Origin: Nocardia abscessus
GTDB taxonomy: Bacteria > Actinomycetota > Actinomycetes > Mycobacteriales > Mycobacteriaceae
Direction of reading: 5' to 3'
Assembly: GCF_015477775.1 (NCBI RefSeq)
Contig: NZ_JADLQO010000006.1
Coordinates: 62,001-126,000, forward strand
DNA length: 64,000 nucleotides
Positions 18,917 through 29,834 of this stretch are shown here, in pieces; position 1 is the stretch's first letter, and each line of letters opens with the position of its first letter. The notes under the pieces were generated by a model. The model was not told the DNA's origin, did no database searches, and saw only the letters and a program-made list of their open reading frames with translations. The position numbers and the translations under genes were made by a program.

Positions 18917-20473
18917 GTGAGCACCCCGAACTCTGCATCCTCCAGCGCATCGACATCGGAATCGCGGCCTGCCGTGGCGCCCGACGCCGACGATGCCCCG
19001 GAGCAGATACGGATTCGGCGGGAGAAGCGGGAGCGGCTGCTCGCGGCCGGTGGCGAGGCCTATCCCGTAGTCGTGCCGCGCACGCATACCCTCGCGGAAA
19101 TACGGGCCGCATATCCGGAGCTGGCCGCCGACACCGCCACCGGACAACAGGTGGGCGTCGCCGGACGCGTCATATTCCTGCGTAATACCGGCAAGCTGTG
19201 TTTCGCGACACTGCAGGAGGGCGACGGCACCAAGCTGCAGGCGATGATCAGCCTGAACGGGGTCGGCGCGGACGCCCTCGCCGCCTGGAAGGCCGATGTC
19301 GATCTCGGTGACTTCGTTTTCGTGCACGGTGAGGTCATCTCCTCCCGCACCGGGGAACTGAGCGTCATGGCCGATTCCTGGTCCATGGCGGCGAAGTCCC
19401 TGCGGCCGCTGCCGGTGGCGCACAAGGAGATGAACGAGGAGTCGCGGGTCCGGCAGCGCTATGTCGATCTGATCGTGCGTCCCGAAGCCAGGGAAATGGC
19501 CCGCACCCGCATTGCCGTGGTGCGTGCGCTGCGCAACGCGCTCGAGCGCAGGGGATTCCTCGAGGTGGAGACGCCGATGCTGCAAACGCTGCACGGCGGC
19601 GCGGCGGCCCGGCCGTTCGTCACCCGTTCCAATGCTCTCGATATGGACCTCTACCTGCGCATCGCGCCGGAGCTGTTCCTGAAGCGCTGCGTGGTCGGCG
19701 GCATGGAGCGGGTCTTCGAGATCAACCGGAACTTCCGGAACGAGGGGGCGGACTCCACGCATTCCCCCGAGTTCGCGATGCTCGAGACATACCAGGCATA
19801 CGGCACCTATGACGACTCGGCGGTGATGATCCGGGAATTGGTCCAGGAAGTGGCCCAGGAGGCGTTCGGCACCCAGGTGGTGACCCTGGCCGACGGCACC
19901 GAATACGATCTACGCGGCGAGTGGGCGACCGTGGAGATGTACCCCTCGCTGTCGGACGCGCTGGGAGTGCGGGTCACCCCGGAAACGTCGGTCGCCGAAT
20001 TGCGGGCACTAGCGGATCGGGTCGGTCTGGAAATTCCGGAGGGCAAGGGCTACGGCCACGGGAAACTCGTCGAGGAACTCTGGGAACACCAGTATGGCGA
20101 CAAGCTCTACGCGCCGACTTTCGTTCGCGACTTCCCGGTGGAGACATCCCCGCTGACCAGGCAGCATCGGAGTACGGCAGGCGTCACCGAGAAGTGGGAC
20201 CTCTATGTGCGCGGCTTCGAGTTGGCCACGGGCTATTCGGAGTTGGTCGACCCGGTGATCCAGCGCGAGCGGTTCGTCGACCAGGCTCGGCTGGCCGCAC
20301 AGGGCGACGACGAGGCGATGGTGCTCGACGAGGACTTCCTCGCGGCGATGGAGCACGGCATGCCGCCGACCACCGGAACCGGTATGGGAATCGATCGGTT
20401 GTTGATGGCGCTCACGGGATTGGGAATCCGAGAAACGATACTGTTCCCAATTGTGCGTCCGGTCACCAGGTGA
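18917..20473 (+). CDS. lysS: lysyl-tRNA synthetase (class II)
   Basis: Charges tRNA-Lys. The 518-residue protein has an OB-fold anticodon-binding region (about 75-190), motif 2 FRNEGADSTHSPEF and motif 3 GTGMGIDRLLMALTG, with the signature LHGGAAARPF. GTG 18917 follows a TAGGGT box (18903-18908) by 8 bases and lacks a ribosome site, so translation is probably leaderless. The first 35 residues are Ser/Ala-rich and dispensable-looking. Synteny with Mtb (coaX-lysS-lsr2) is kept apart from the cysteine module. Confidence 0.97.
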   Translation: MSTPNSASSSASTSESRPAVAPDADDAPEQIRIRREKRERLLAAGGEAYPVVVPRTHTLAEIRAAYPELAADTATGQQVGVAGRVIFLRNTGKLCFATLQEGDGTKLQAMISLNGVGADALAAWKADVDLGDFVFVHGEVISSRTGELSVMADSWSMAAKSLRPLPVAHKEMNEESRVRQRYVDLIVRPEAREMARTRIAVVRALRNALERRGFLEVETPMLQTLHGGAAARPFVTRSNALDMDLYLRIAPELFLKRCVVGGMERVFEINRNFRNEGADSTHSPEFAMLETYQAYGTYDDSAVMIRELVQEVAQEAFGTQVVTLADGTEYDLRGEWATVEMYPSLSDALGVRVTPETSVAELRALADRVGLEIPEGKGYGHGKLVEELWEHQYGDKLYAPTFVRDFPVETSPLTRQHRSTAGVTEKWDLYVRGFELATGYSELVDPVIQRERFVDQARLAAQGDDEAMVLDEDFLAAMEHGMPPTTGTGMGIDRLLMALTGLGIRETILFPIVRPVTR

Positions 20474-20588
20474 CCACTGGATTGCAAAGCAGCGACTCCG
20501 TCTTGGAATTTCCGGAATTCGGGGTATTCTTGCCTCGGGTAATCGGCCTAGTATGCGGGTCGCACGATTTCGAGAGGACGTTCATCTC

Positions 20589-20948
20589 ATGGCAAAGAAG
20601 GTCACCGTTAGCCTGATCGACGATGTCGACGGTGAGTCCATCGCGGACGAGACCATCGAGTTTGCGATCGACGGTGTGTCGTACGAGATCGACCTGTCGT
20701 CGGCAAATGCGGCGAAGCTGCGCGACGGTTTGGAAGAGTGGGTTTCGAATGCGCGCCGGGTCAGTGGCCGGCGCCGGGTCAAGGCCGCCGCGGCCGCCGC
20801 GGGCACGCCCAAGAGCCGGGTCTCGATCGACCGGGAACAAAGCGCCGCAATTCGTGAGTGGGCGCGTCGGAATGGGCACAAGGTGTCCGCCAGGGGCCGC
20901 ATCTCCGCCGACATCACCGACGCGTACAACAAGGCCGCGAAGGGATAG
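20589..20948 (+). CDS. lsr2: Lsr2 nucleoid-associated protein
   Basis: H-NS-like xenogeneic silencer that bridges AT-rich DNA. The 119-residue protein has the N-terminal dimerisation part MAKKVTVSLIDDVDGESIAD, the linker RRVSGRRRVKAAAAAAG, and the C-terminal DNA-binding part REWARRNGHKVSARGRIS, where the RGR hook inserts in the minor groove. GAGAGGA at 20572-20578 precedes the ATG. The upstream 115 bases contain AT-richer sequence and TAGTAT, which may be a -10; Lsr2 often controls itself. Confidence 0.97.
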   Translation: MAKKVTVSLIDDVDGESIADETIEFAIDGVSYEIDLSSANAAKLRDGLEEWVSNARRVSGRRRVKAAAAAAGTPKSRVSIDREQSAAIREWARRNGHKVSARGRISADITDAYNKAAKG

Positions 20949-20961
20949 TTCTATTTTTCGG

Positions 20962-21007
20962 CCGCCGTCCCGGCGAATCGTGCGACGTCGGGGCGGCGGT
21001 CTTGTTT
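20962..21007 (+). terminator. terminator after lsr2
   Basis: CCGCCGTCCCG (20962-20972) pairs with CGGGGCGGCGG (20989-20999), 11 bp with one G-U wobble, followed by TCTTGTTTG. It lies 13 bases past the lsr2 stop and fits a rho-independent terminator. Confidence 0.7.
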
Positions 21008-21155
21008 GTGATAGACCTTCGATATAGCAGCGAGACCGGATCCCACGGTGGCCCGTGACGGGCGGATGAATCGATCTTGCTCGTGGTACCCGAACGCGGC
21101 ACCATGGAAACGTGCGACGGTCACTGGCGGTATGGAGAGGCGAGGTATCGGCGCA

Positions 21156-21779
21156 GTGACAGGATTCGTCGGATCATTCTTGCGGTTCACCGATGACGCC
21201 GGTCGGCAGCAGGAGCTCACGCTCACTCCCGACCGCGGGCGCGTCACGATCGGCCGTTCCCCGCATGCCGATCTCGCGCTGAGCTGGGACGCGGAGGTCT
21301 CCCGCCTGCACGCGGCGGTCGAATACCTGGGTGCACACTGGACCATCGTGGACGACGGTCTCTCCCGCAACGGCACATTCGTCAACGGGGACCGGCTGGT
21401 CGGCCGCCGCAGGCTGATGGCGGGCGACGTCATCCGGGTCGGCACCTCGCGGGTGTCCTTTCACGACTTCGGCGGCGTGTCCGACGACATCACCCGCACC
21501 TCCACCGGCTCGGTACCCACCGCGCGCTCGCTCACCGAGACGCAGCGCTCGGTGCTGATCGCACTGTGCCGCCCGTACAAGCACGGCGCCGGCTTCGCCA
21601 CTCCGGCCTCCAATCAGCAGATCGCCGAGGAACTGTTCCTCAGCGTCGACGCGATCAAGACCCACCTGCGCGCGCTGTTCGCCAAGTTCGGCGTGGAGGA
21701 TCTGCCGCAGAACCAGAAGCGCGTTCGGCTGGCTGGGTTGGCCATGCAGAGTGGGCTCATTTCCGATCGGGACCTGTGA
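21156..21779 (+). CDS. FHA domain protein with C-terminal HTH
   Basis: About 207 residues. Residues 10-100 form a forkhead-associated phosphothreonine-binding domain (VTIGRSPHADLALSW, VSRLHAAVEY, DDGLSRNGTFVNGDRLV). The second half (TPASNQQIAEELFLSVDAIK then THLRALFAKFGVEDLPQNQK) is a LuxR-like winged or tetra-helical DNA-binding module. This suggests a transcription factor read by Ser/Thr kinase signalling. I chose GTG 21156, with a purine-rich GGAGAGGCGAGG upstream at 21134-21145; an in-frame ATG at 21132 is the alternative. It sits alone between lsr2 and a DUF1772 gene. Confidence 0.88.
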   Translation: MTGFVGSFLRFTDDAGRQQELTLTPDRGRVTIGRSPHADLALSWDAEVSRLHAAVEYLGAHWTIVDDGLSRNGTFVNGDRLVGRRRLMAGDVIRVGTSRVSFHDFGGVSDDITRTSTGSVPTARSLTETQRSVLIALCRPYKHGAGFATPASNQQIAEELFLSVDAIKTHLRALFAKFGVEDLPQNQKRVRLAGLAMQSGLISDRDL

Positions 21780-21912
21780 GACCTTCACGGTAGACGCTCG
21801 CTTAGGCGGTCGAGCTTCTCGGCCATGGAGAGTCATGACGGCAGCGGCTTGACTTGGACTCAGCAGCCGGATCGAGAACGACTCCGGCCGAGTTTCCCAG
21901 CAGGAGGAAGTC

Positions 21913-22506
21913 ATGACCGCCACACGTCTCGCCGCACTGGTGCTCGCCACGCTGGCGACGGGCCTGATCGCGGGCCTTTTCTACGCGTACGCCAATTCGG
22001 TGATGCCCGCGCTCGCCCGCACCGACGACCGGGCGATGATCGACGTGATGCAGAAGATCAACGTGGTGATCATCAATCCGTGGTTCATGATCGCGTTCCT
22101 CGGCACCGTCGGCTTCACCATCCTGGCGGCCGCGCTGCATCTGGGCCGGGAGCACCGCGGCACCCTGGTCTGGATCGTGCTCGCGCTGGTGCTCAACGTC
22201 ATCGCGTTCGCCGTGACCTCGGGCCTGAACGTTCCGCTCAACGACCAGCTGGCCGCGGCGGGCGACCCGTCCTCGATCACCGACCTCGCCGCGGTGCGCG
22301 CCGATTTCGAATCCGCCTGGGTCCGTTGGAACATCGTGCGCGGCGTCGTCCACACGCTGGCCTTCCTGGCGCTGTGCGGCGCGCTGTTCGTAGCAGGCAT
22401 CCAGCAGGGGAAGGCCGGCGCCGCCGCGAGCACGCCGGGCCATCCGGTCGCGGGTCAGTACGCGGCGGCGGACCGGACCGGCGCGCCCGCCTTCGGTCAG
22501 AGCTAG
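21913..22506 (+). CDS. DUF1772 (anthrone oxygenase-like) membrane protein
   Basis: A 197-residue protein with four membrane helices (about 7-28, 50-75, 82-102 and 143-165), matching DUF1772, a family that includes anthrone oxygenase-like proteins; most members have no known role. Strong AGGAGG at 21901-21906 precedes the ATG. The last 30 residues are a Gly/Ala-rich tail. It is not clearly in an operon with its neighbours. Confidence 0.85.
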   Translation: MTATRLAALVLATLATGLIAGLFYAYANSVMPALARTDDRAMIDVMQKINVVIINPWFMIAFLGTVGFTILAAALHLGREHRGTLVWIVLALVLNVIAFAVTSGLNVPLNDQLAAAGDPSSITDLAAVRADFESAWVRWNIVRGVVHTLAFLALCGALFVAGIQQGKAGAAASTPGHPVAGQYAAADRTGAPAFGQS

Positions 22507-22595
22507 TTTCCGCAACGACCCGCCGGAATCTACTCCGTCTGGGCCACTCCGTGCGGTAGCTTCCCGGGAAGACGAGACCGGACCGGGAGGCTATC

Positions 22596-23525
22596 GTGCG
22601 GCGTGTCCCAGGCTTTTCGTTGCTGATCGTTCTGCTCGCCGCGGTGTGCGCCACCGCGGGCTCGGCGCACGCGCGGCCGCCGCAGGAGCGATATCCGGTC
22701 GACTACAACTTCTTCGCCGGGATTCCCGCCGAGCTGGCGAATCCCGGCGGTTCGCTGCCCGGCACCAACGACTGGTCCTGCCGGCCCAGCTCCGAGCACC
22801 CGAACCCGGTGGTTCTCGTGCACGGCACGGGTGGTGGCGCACAGACGAATTGGGGCGTGTATGCGCCGCTGCTGGCCAACGAGGGTTACTGCGTGTACTC
22901 GGGCACGTTCGGCGCCTACGACCTGCCGTGGCCCGCCTCGGCCGTCGGCGGCATGCTCCCGATCGAGCAGAGCGCGGCACAGCTCGCCGCTTTCGTGGAC
23001 CGGGTACGCGCCGCGACCGGCGCGGCCGAGGTCGACCTCATCGGCCATTCCCAGGGCAATTTCATCGGCAACTACTTCGTCAAGCGGCTCGCGGGCGCGA
23101 GCAAGGTGGACAAGATGGTCGGGCTGGCTCCGCCCTGGCTCGGCTCGAACGCCGGCGGCATGGCCGACCTGAACGAGTTCGGCACGCGCCTGGGCCTCGG
23201 CCCGTTCTTCGACGCCGTGGCCGGGGTGCCGTGCCGGGCGTGCCGCCAGGTGCTGCACGGGTCGGAGTTCGTGCGCGCCCTCAACTCGGACGGCGTCTAC
23301 CACCCGGACGTGACCTACACCAACATCGTGACCGTGCTGGACGAGCTCGTGGTGCCCTACACCGCCGGACTGGTCACCGGCCCGCGAGTGACGAATATCG
23401 TGGTTCAGGACGGCTGCGCGACGGACTACTCTGGGCATACGGGCATAGCGGGCAGTCGGAGGGCCGCGACCTACGTGCTCAACGCGCTCGATCCCGCGCA
23501 TCAACGCCCCGTGCCCTGCGGTTAG
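22596..23525 (+). CDS. secreted alpha/beta-hydrolase, lipase/esterase
   Basis: A 309-residue lipase-family protein. A signal peptide is visible (RRVPGFSLLIVLLAAVCATA with cleavage near SAHA, about residue 27). The body has the oxyanion strand NPVVLVHGTGGG, nucleophile elbow GHSQG, and later Asp and His (CATDYSGHTG) suited to the triad. Several Cys pairs suggest disulfides and an extracellular location. The pattern resembles actinomycete class-2 triacylglycerol lipases and EstB-like esterases. GTG 22596 has GGGAGG 5 bases upstream. Confidence 0.88.
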   Translation: MRRVPGFSLLIVLLAAVCATAGSAHARPPQERYPVDYNFFAGIPAELANPGGSLPGTNDWSCRPSSEHPNPVVLVHGTGGGAQTNWGVYAPLLANEGYCVYSGTFGAYDLPWPASAVGGMLPIEQSAAQLAAFVDRVRAATGAAEVDLIGHSQGNFIGNYFVKRLAGASKVDKMVGLAPPWLGSNAGGMADLNEFGTRLGLGPFFDAVAGVPCRACRQVLHGSEFVRALNSDGVYHPDVTYTNIVTVLDELVVPYTAGLVTGPRVTNIVVQDGCATDYSGHTGIAGSRRAATYVLNALDPAHQRPVPCG

Positions 23526-23836
23526 GTCGACCCGTACACCGGGTAGGCAGCCCAGGTCGTACGTGTGCGGCAGTGATCCGGTCGGCGAGCGGTCTGTTCG
23601 CTGAGGGCAAAACCTGGCCGGAAACGAATCCCGTGCCGCCCACGTTATGAGTGAATGACCGTGCTGTCGCCGGTCGGCAATAGGGTGGACTGGCGGCGGC
23701 GGCATCTCCCGCCAACTAGAGTGGAGGCGGGGGCCGCAACCCCCGGGCTTCATGGCAGGCTGACGCCCACGGTTGTTGTACACAGCACACTGCGGCGTCT
23801 GTTGCCAGAATGTCGGAGCAGGAGAGTGAAGGAGCG
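23526..23836. promoter_or_regulatory. clpC1 upstream region
   Basis: No gene seen in 311 bases. TAGAGT at 23717-23722 is the best -10 candidate, giving a leader of about 108 bases. GGGGG (23729-23733) and CCCCC (23740-23744) form a small hairpin near its start. TGTTCGCTGAGGGC at 23595-23608 vaguely recalls a ClgR-type site but is not close enough to call. Confidence 0.4.
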
Positions 23837-26392
<2,556 letters not shown>

Positions 26393-26405
26393 GTCGCGAC
26401 GCGAG

Positions 26406-26443
26406 AGCCCGTGCCCACCGGATCCCGGTGGGCACGGGCTTTT
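26406..26443 (+). terminator. rho-independent terminator of clpC1
   Basis: AGCCCGTGCCCACC (26406-26419) pairs with GGTGGGCACGGGCT (26427-26440), 14 bp with a 7-base loop, ending in TTTT. It is the most classical terminator in the window and sits 13 bases past the stop. Confidence 0.93.
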
Positions 26444-26802
26444 GTGCTCCTGCGGCGCGGGGTGAGGGCGATTCCGAAAGGTCGAGGTCTCCAGAAGAAC
26501 GGCCAGGGGTGCCGACCGCCGTCGCGATGATCGGCCAGGAAACTCACGGCCTCGGGTCGAGTGAAAATTTTCATGCCGAAAGACTGCGCTGCGGGGCATA
26601 GCGGAGGCATCGGTTCCGCGTCGTCACTCGGAATATCCCTGGAACCTGTACGCGCGAAGCTGCCGCTCAGGGATTTACCCGATAATTGCCGAGCGCTGCC
26701 AGGTAGGCAAACGAATGATTGCTGAAAAATTGCTATTGCCGCGATATCGAGCCGGGCGAACGACGTCTCGCCATGCTGTCGCGAGTAGTGGCGCCAACCT
26801 GG
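26444..26802. other. intergenic region between clpC1 and the response regulator
   Basis: I see no supported gene in these 359 bases. A minus-strand frame entering from 26610 runs antisense through the terminator into clpC1 and shows no domain. The stretch near 26700-26750 is relatively AT-rich for this genome. Confidence 0.4.
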
Positions 26803-27510
26803 TTACTGCCAGCCCGGGCGGACGAGCCCGGATTCGTAGGCCATGACCACCAATTGGGTGCGGTCCCTGGCGTTCAGTTTGGTGAGAATGCGGCTGACGT
26901 GCGTGCGGGCGGTGGCCGGGCTCATATAGAGGCGTTCGCCGATCTCGGCGTTGGTGAGGCCCTCGGCGACCGAGGTCATCACTTCGCGCTCGCGGTCGGT
27001 GAGCTCGGTGAGGGTGGCCGGAGGCGGTGTTTTCGCGCGCGCGGAGAATTCCGCGATCAATTTCCGGGTCACGCCGGGAGAAAGCAGGGCATCACCTGCG
27101 GCGACCACGCGGACGGCACGCACCAGATCGGCCGGTTCGGTGTGCTTGACCAGGAATCCGGTCGCGCCGGAGCGCAGAGCCTCGAAGACGTACTCGTCGA
27201 GTTCGAACGTGGTCAGCACGACCACGCGGACGCAGGCCAGCTGCGGGTCCTCGGCGATCATGCGGGTGGCGGCCAAGCCGTCCAGGATCGGCATGCGGAT
27301 GTCCATAAGCACCACGTCGGGGCGGAGCCCGCGGGTCATGCGCACGGCCTGCTCGCCGTTGTCCGCCTCGCCGACCACCTCGATGCCGTCCTGGGCATCC
27401 AGCAACGCGACGAAGCCGCCGCGCACCAACGCCTGATCGTCGGCCACGAGAACCCGGATGTCACCGGGCGGCCCTGACGCCGCACCCGTCCCGGCGGAGT
27501 CGTCGTGCAT
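26803..27510 (-). CDS. NarL/LuxR-type response regulator
   Basis: A 235-residue two-component regulator. The receiver domain (IRVLVADDQALVRGG start) has phospho-acceptor Asp70 in VVLMDIRMP and Lys in GFLVKHTEP. The C-terminal LuxR HTH is LTDREREVMTSVAEGLTNAE followed by IGERLYMSPATARTHVSRIL. ATG 27510 is supported by AAAGGAG 6 bases upstream; an ATG at 27552 overlaps the kinase stop (ATGA) but would add 14 unconserved residues. It is paired with the upstream histidine kinase; the nearby ABC exporter genes are plausible targets (inference). Confidence 0.93.
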   Translation of the reverse strand: MHDDSAGTGAASGPPGDIRVLVADDQALVRGGFVALLDAQDGIEVVGEADNGEQAVRMTRGLRPDVVLMDIRMPILDGLAATRMIAEDPQLACVRVVVLTTFELDEYVFEALRSGATGFLVKHTEPADLVRAVRVVAAGDALLSPGVTRKLIAEFSARAKTPPPATLTELTDREREVMTSVAEGLTNAEIGERLYMSPATARTHVSRILTKLNARDRTQLVVMAYESGLVRPGWQ

Positions 27511-27548
27511 CGGGTCTCCTTTGCCGTAGGCCGGATTGCGCGGTGCCG

Positions 27549-29207
27549 TCATCGTCGCGCGCGACCGGCCCTGCTCGTCCGCTCGTCCACGTCGGTCGGG
27601 CGGCGCTGCGGCCCGGCCGCCGTACGCGGCTCGTCGGGGTTGGTCTCCGCCTTGTCCGAGGATGTCGTACGCGGCGCGTTGCCGGCCGCTGATGTCATGC
27701 CCGCCGCCGCAGCGGAGGATGCCGGTGTTCCGGGTGCCGAGGCGTCCTGTGCTGCCTCAGGGTTTCGTATCGGCGTTACTGACGCGGCGGGGCCATTTGT
27801 CAGCGTGCTCGCCGCACCGTGCAGGGTCGTCGGCGATGCCGTCGTGTTCTCCGAAGTCGGTGTGGTTGCTCCTGGTTCGGGCGTCCGCGTGGGCAGCCGG
27901 GCGGCGACGCGGAATCCGCCGCTGGGGCGCGGACCCGCGGTGAGTGCGCCGCCGAGTGCGTGGGTGCGCTCGCGCATGCCGATGATGCCGTTGCCGCCGC
28001 TGGCGCCGGAGCGCGAGGTGGCACTGGTCGGCCGGGTGTTGTCGACAGTGATGTCGACCGAGTCCGCGGTGTAGCGCACGGTCACCGTGGCATCCGCGCC
28101 GGGTGCGTGCCGCAGCACGTTGGTCAGCGACTCCTGGACGATCCGCGCCGCCGCCACGTCTATGACGCTGGGCAGCTGCTGCGGAGTGCCGAGTATTCGG
28201 GTGTTGACCGTCAATCCGGTGGCGCGGGGGCGCTGCAAAAGGTCGTCCAAGTCGCCGATGCTCGGCGCGGGGGCGCGTGGGGCGGGCGGCGGCTCGGCCT
28301 CGGCCGCCTCCTCGGGGCGGTCGCCGTCGCTCGAAGGTCGCTCGGCCGCAGCCGAATTGCGGTTGCGTGCGGAACGGCGGGTCCGGCGCGGTCCGGGCTC
28401 CTCCGCGTCGGCGTCGTCCGTGGCCGGTTCCTCGTCAACCGCGTCGGGGGCCGTGCCGGAGCGGATCGTGTGCAGCAGCGAATGCACCTCGGCGAGCGCG
28501 TCGCGGCTGGCGTTCTTGATCGCGGTGAGTGCCGTCTCGGCCTGCTCCGGGCGCTTGTCGAGCAGTTCCAGCGCGACCGAGGACTGCACGTTGATCATCG
28601 AGAGACTGTGTGCCAGCACGTCGTGCAGTTCACGCGCGATGGCGAGGCGCTCTTCGCTGGCCCGCCGCTCGCGCTGTGCTTCCTCGTCCCGCCGCGCGGC
28701 TTCGGCGCGCTGCTTGCGGGCGACGAGCACGGCCTTGCGCTGCCGGATTCCTTCGGCCGCCAGCAGCAGCACGGCCAGCCACGCCATCAACGCGCAGATC
28801 TGCCACAGGTTGGCGGGGCGGCCGAGCAGCGCGGGCAGCGGCCAGACCAGCGCCAGGTACCCGAGCGGGACCAGAGGGTAGGTCCACCAGCGTGATCCGG
28901 CGCTCGCGGCGGTAAGGAAGGCGACGACCAGTGCGACGAAGATCGGCCCGTATCCGTAGCCGCGCACGAAATACGCCAGGCACACGGCGAGCACCACGAT
29001 CAGCACGGGCACCGGCTGTGCACGCCGCCAGATCAGCGCCACCGGCCCGGCAAGCAGCAGCAGATAACCGAGGACGTCGAGGGAGTGCACCCCCGTCTGC
29101 CGCATATTCGCGAAGGTGCCACCGACCAACTGCACCGCGGCCACGACGAGCGCGACCCCCCAGTCCCAGCCGACCGAACTTCGATCCGTCATCCCTGCCA
29201 CCCGCAC
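27549..29207 (-). CDS. sensor histidine kinase (HisKA_3 type)
   Basis: A 552-residue kinase for the adjacent NarL-type regulator. It has five or six N-terminal membrane helices (residues 17-155), a DHp with phospho-His195 in ARELHDVLAHS, and an HATPase domain (QESLTNVLRHA with GGNGIIGMRERTHALGG). Two oddities: a 60-residue Glu/Arg/Pro-rich insert (about 253-316) between DHp and ATPase, and a 110-residue Ser/Thr/Pro/Ala tail (440-552) of no known domain. GTG 29207 lies 6 bases after TAGGCT (29214-29219 region), suggesting a leaderless start; ATG 29192 is an alternative. Confidence 0.9.
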   Translation of the reverse strand: MRVAGMTDRSSVGWDWGVALVVAAVQLVGGTFANMRQTGVHSLDVLGYLLLLAGPVALIWRRAQPVPVLIVVLAVCLAYFVRGYGYGPIFVALVVAFLTAASAGSRWWTYPLVPLGYLALVWPLPALLGRPANLWQICALMAWLAVLLLAAEGIRQRKAVLVARKQRAEAARRDEEAQRERRASEERLAIARELHDVLAHSLSMINVQSSVALELLDKRPEQAETALTAIKNASRDALAEVHSLLHTIRSGTAPDAVDEEPATDDADAEEPGPRRTRRSARNRNSAAAERPSSDGDRPEEAAEAEPPPAPRAPAPSIGDLDDLLQRPRATGLTVNTRILGTPQQLPSVIDVAAARIVQESLTNVLRHAPGADATVTVRYTADSVDITVDNTRPTSATSRSGASGGNGIIGMRERTHALGGALTAGPRPSGGFRVAARLPTRTPEPGATTPTSENTTASPTTLHGAASTLTNGPAASVTPIRNPEAAQDASAPGTPASSAAAAGMTSAAGNAPRTTSSDKAETNPDEPRTAAGPQRRPTDVDERTSRAGRARR

Positions 29208-29220
29208 CCACGTAGCCTAT

Positions 29221-29834
29221 GCGGCTCGGTCGTGATTCGACGTCCGCCTGGGAACGTATTTCGCGGGATTCGCACCGATTCGGCCATTTGCCAAACGCCG
29301 CCCCTGGGGCTGAGCGGCCCACCGCGCCCGCTCCCACCGCTCCGCCGTGGCGGCTTCCCCTGATCCGCTGCGCCCGCGACCCTGGCCCGTGAGCTGCGGG
29401 GTCGGAGCTATGGCCGGTGAGCCGAGCCGAGCCGTGGCTCGTGAGTGTGAGCCGTCGGAATGGGCCGAGCTGTGGCTTTCGGCCTGTGAGCGGTCGAAGG
29501 TTCCCGAGGTGTGGTTGGTGCTCCGGGGTCCGCGAGCTATGGGCTGTGCGCCGCGGACTGTAAGCCGTGGGCTGAGCTGTGGTCCAGGGGCTGTGATCTG
29601 GAGCTTCGTCGGGGTGAAGTTGGTGAGCGATCGGCGAAGGTGTGGGCCGGAGGGCGTGGCCTGGCGGTGGACCCGGCGTGGCCGGTCATGGCGTGAGTTC
29701 GTGACCGGCGGCATGTGGGCCCTGGAGTCGCTGAAGCGTCGGCACCGAACTGCTGAGCCGTCGGCCTCACTACGTATGCCGAATGTCGCTCGGCGGCGGA
29801 TGTCCGCATCGAATTGCCGGCGGATTCTCGGTGC
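29221..29834. repeat. 614-base intergenic region with degenerate GAGCYGTGG repeats
   Basis: Between the divergent kinase and ABC genes. About 29385-29600 is packed with imperfect copies of GAGCCGTGG/GAGCTGTGG and related words (for example GAGCCGTGGCT, GAGCTGTGGCT, GAGCTATGG, AGCCGTGGGCT, GAGCTGTGGTCC), about ten copies. Reading frames over it give Trp/Arg-rich products with no domain. It looks like a decaying tandem repeat rather than a gene; both flanking promoters must lie at its edges. Confidence 0.55.

Noticed and set aside
23595..23608. ClgR-like site upstream of clpC1
   Set aside because: Only the left half (GTTCGC) matches the recalled motif; the right half does not.
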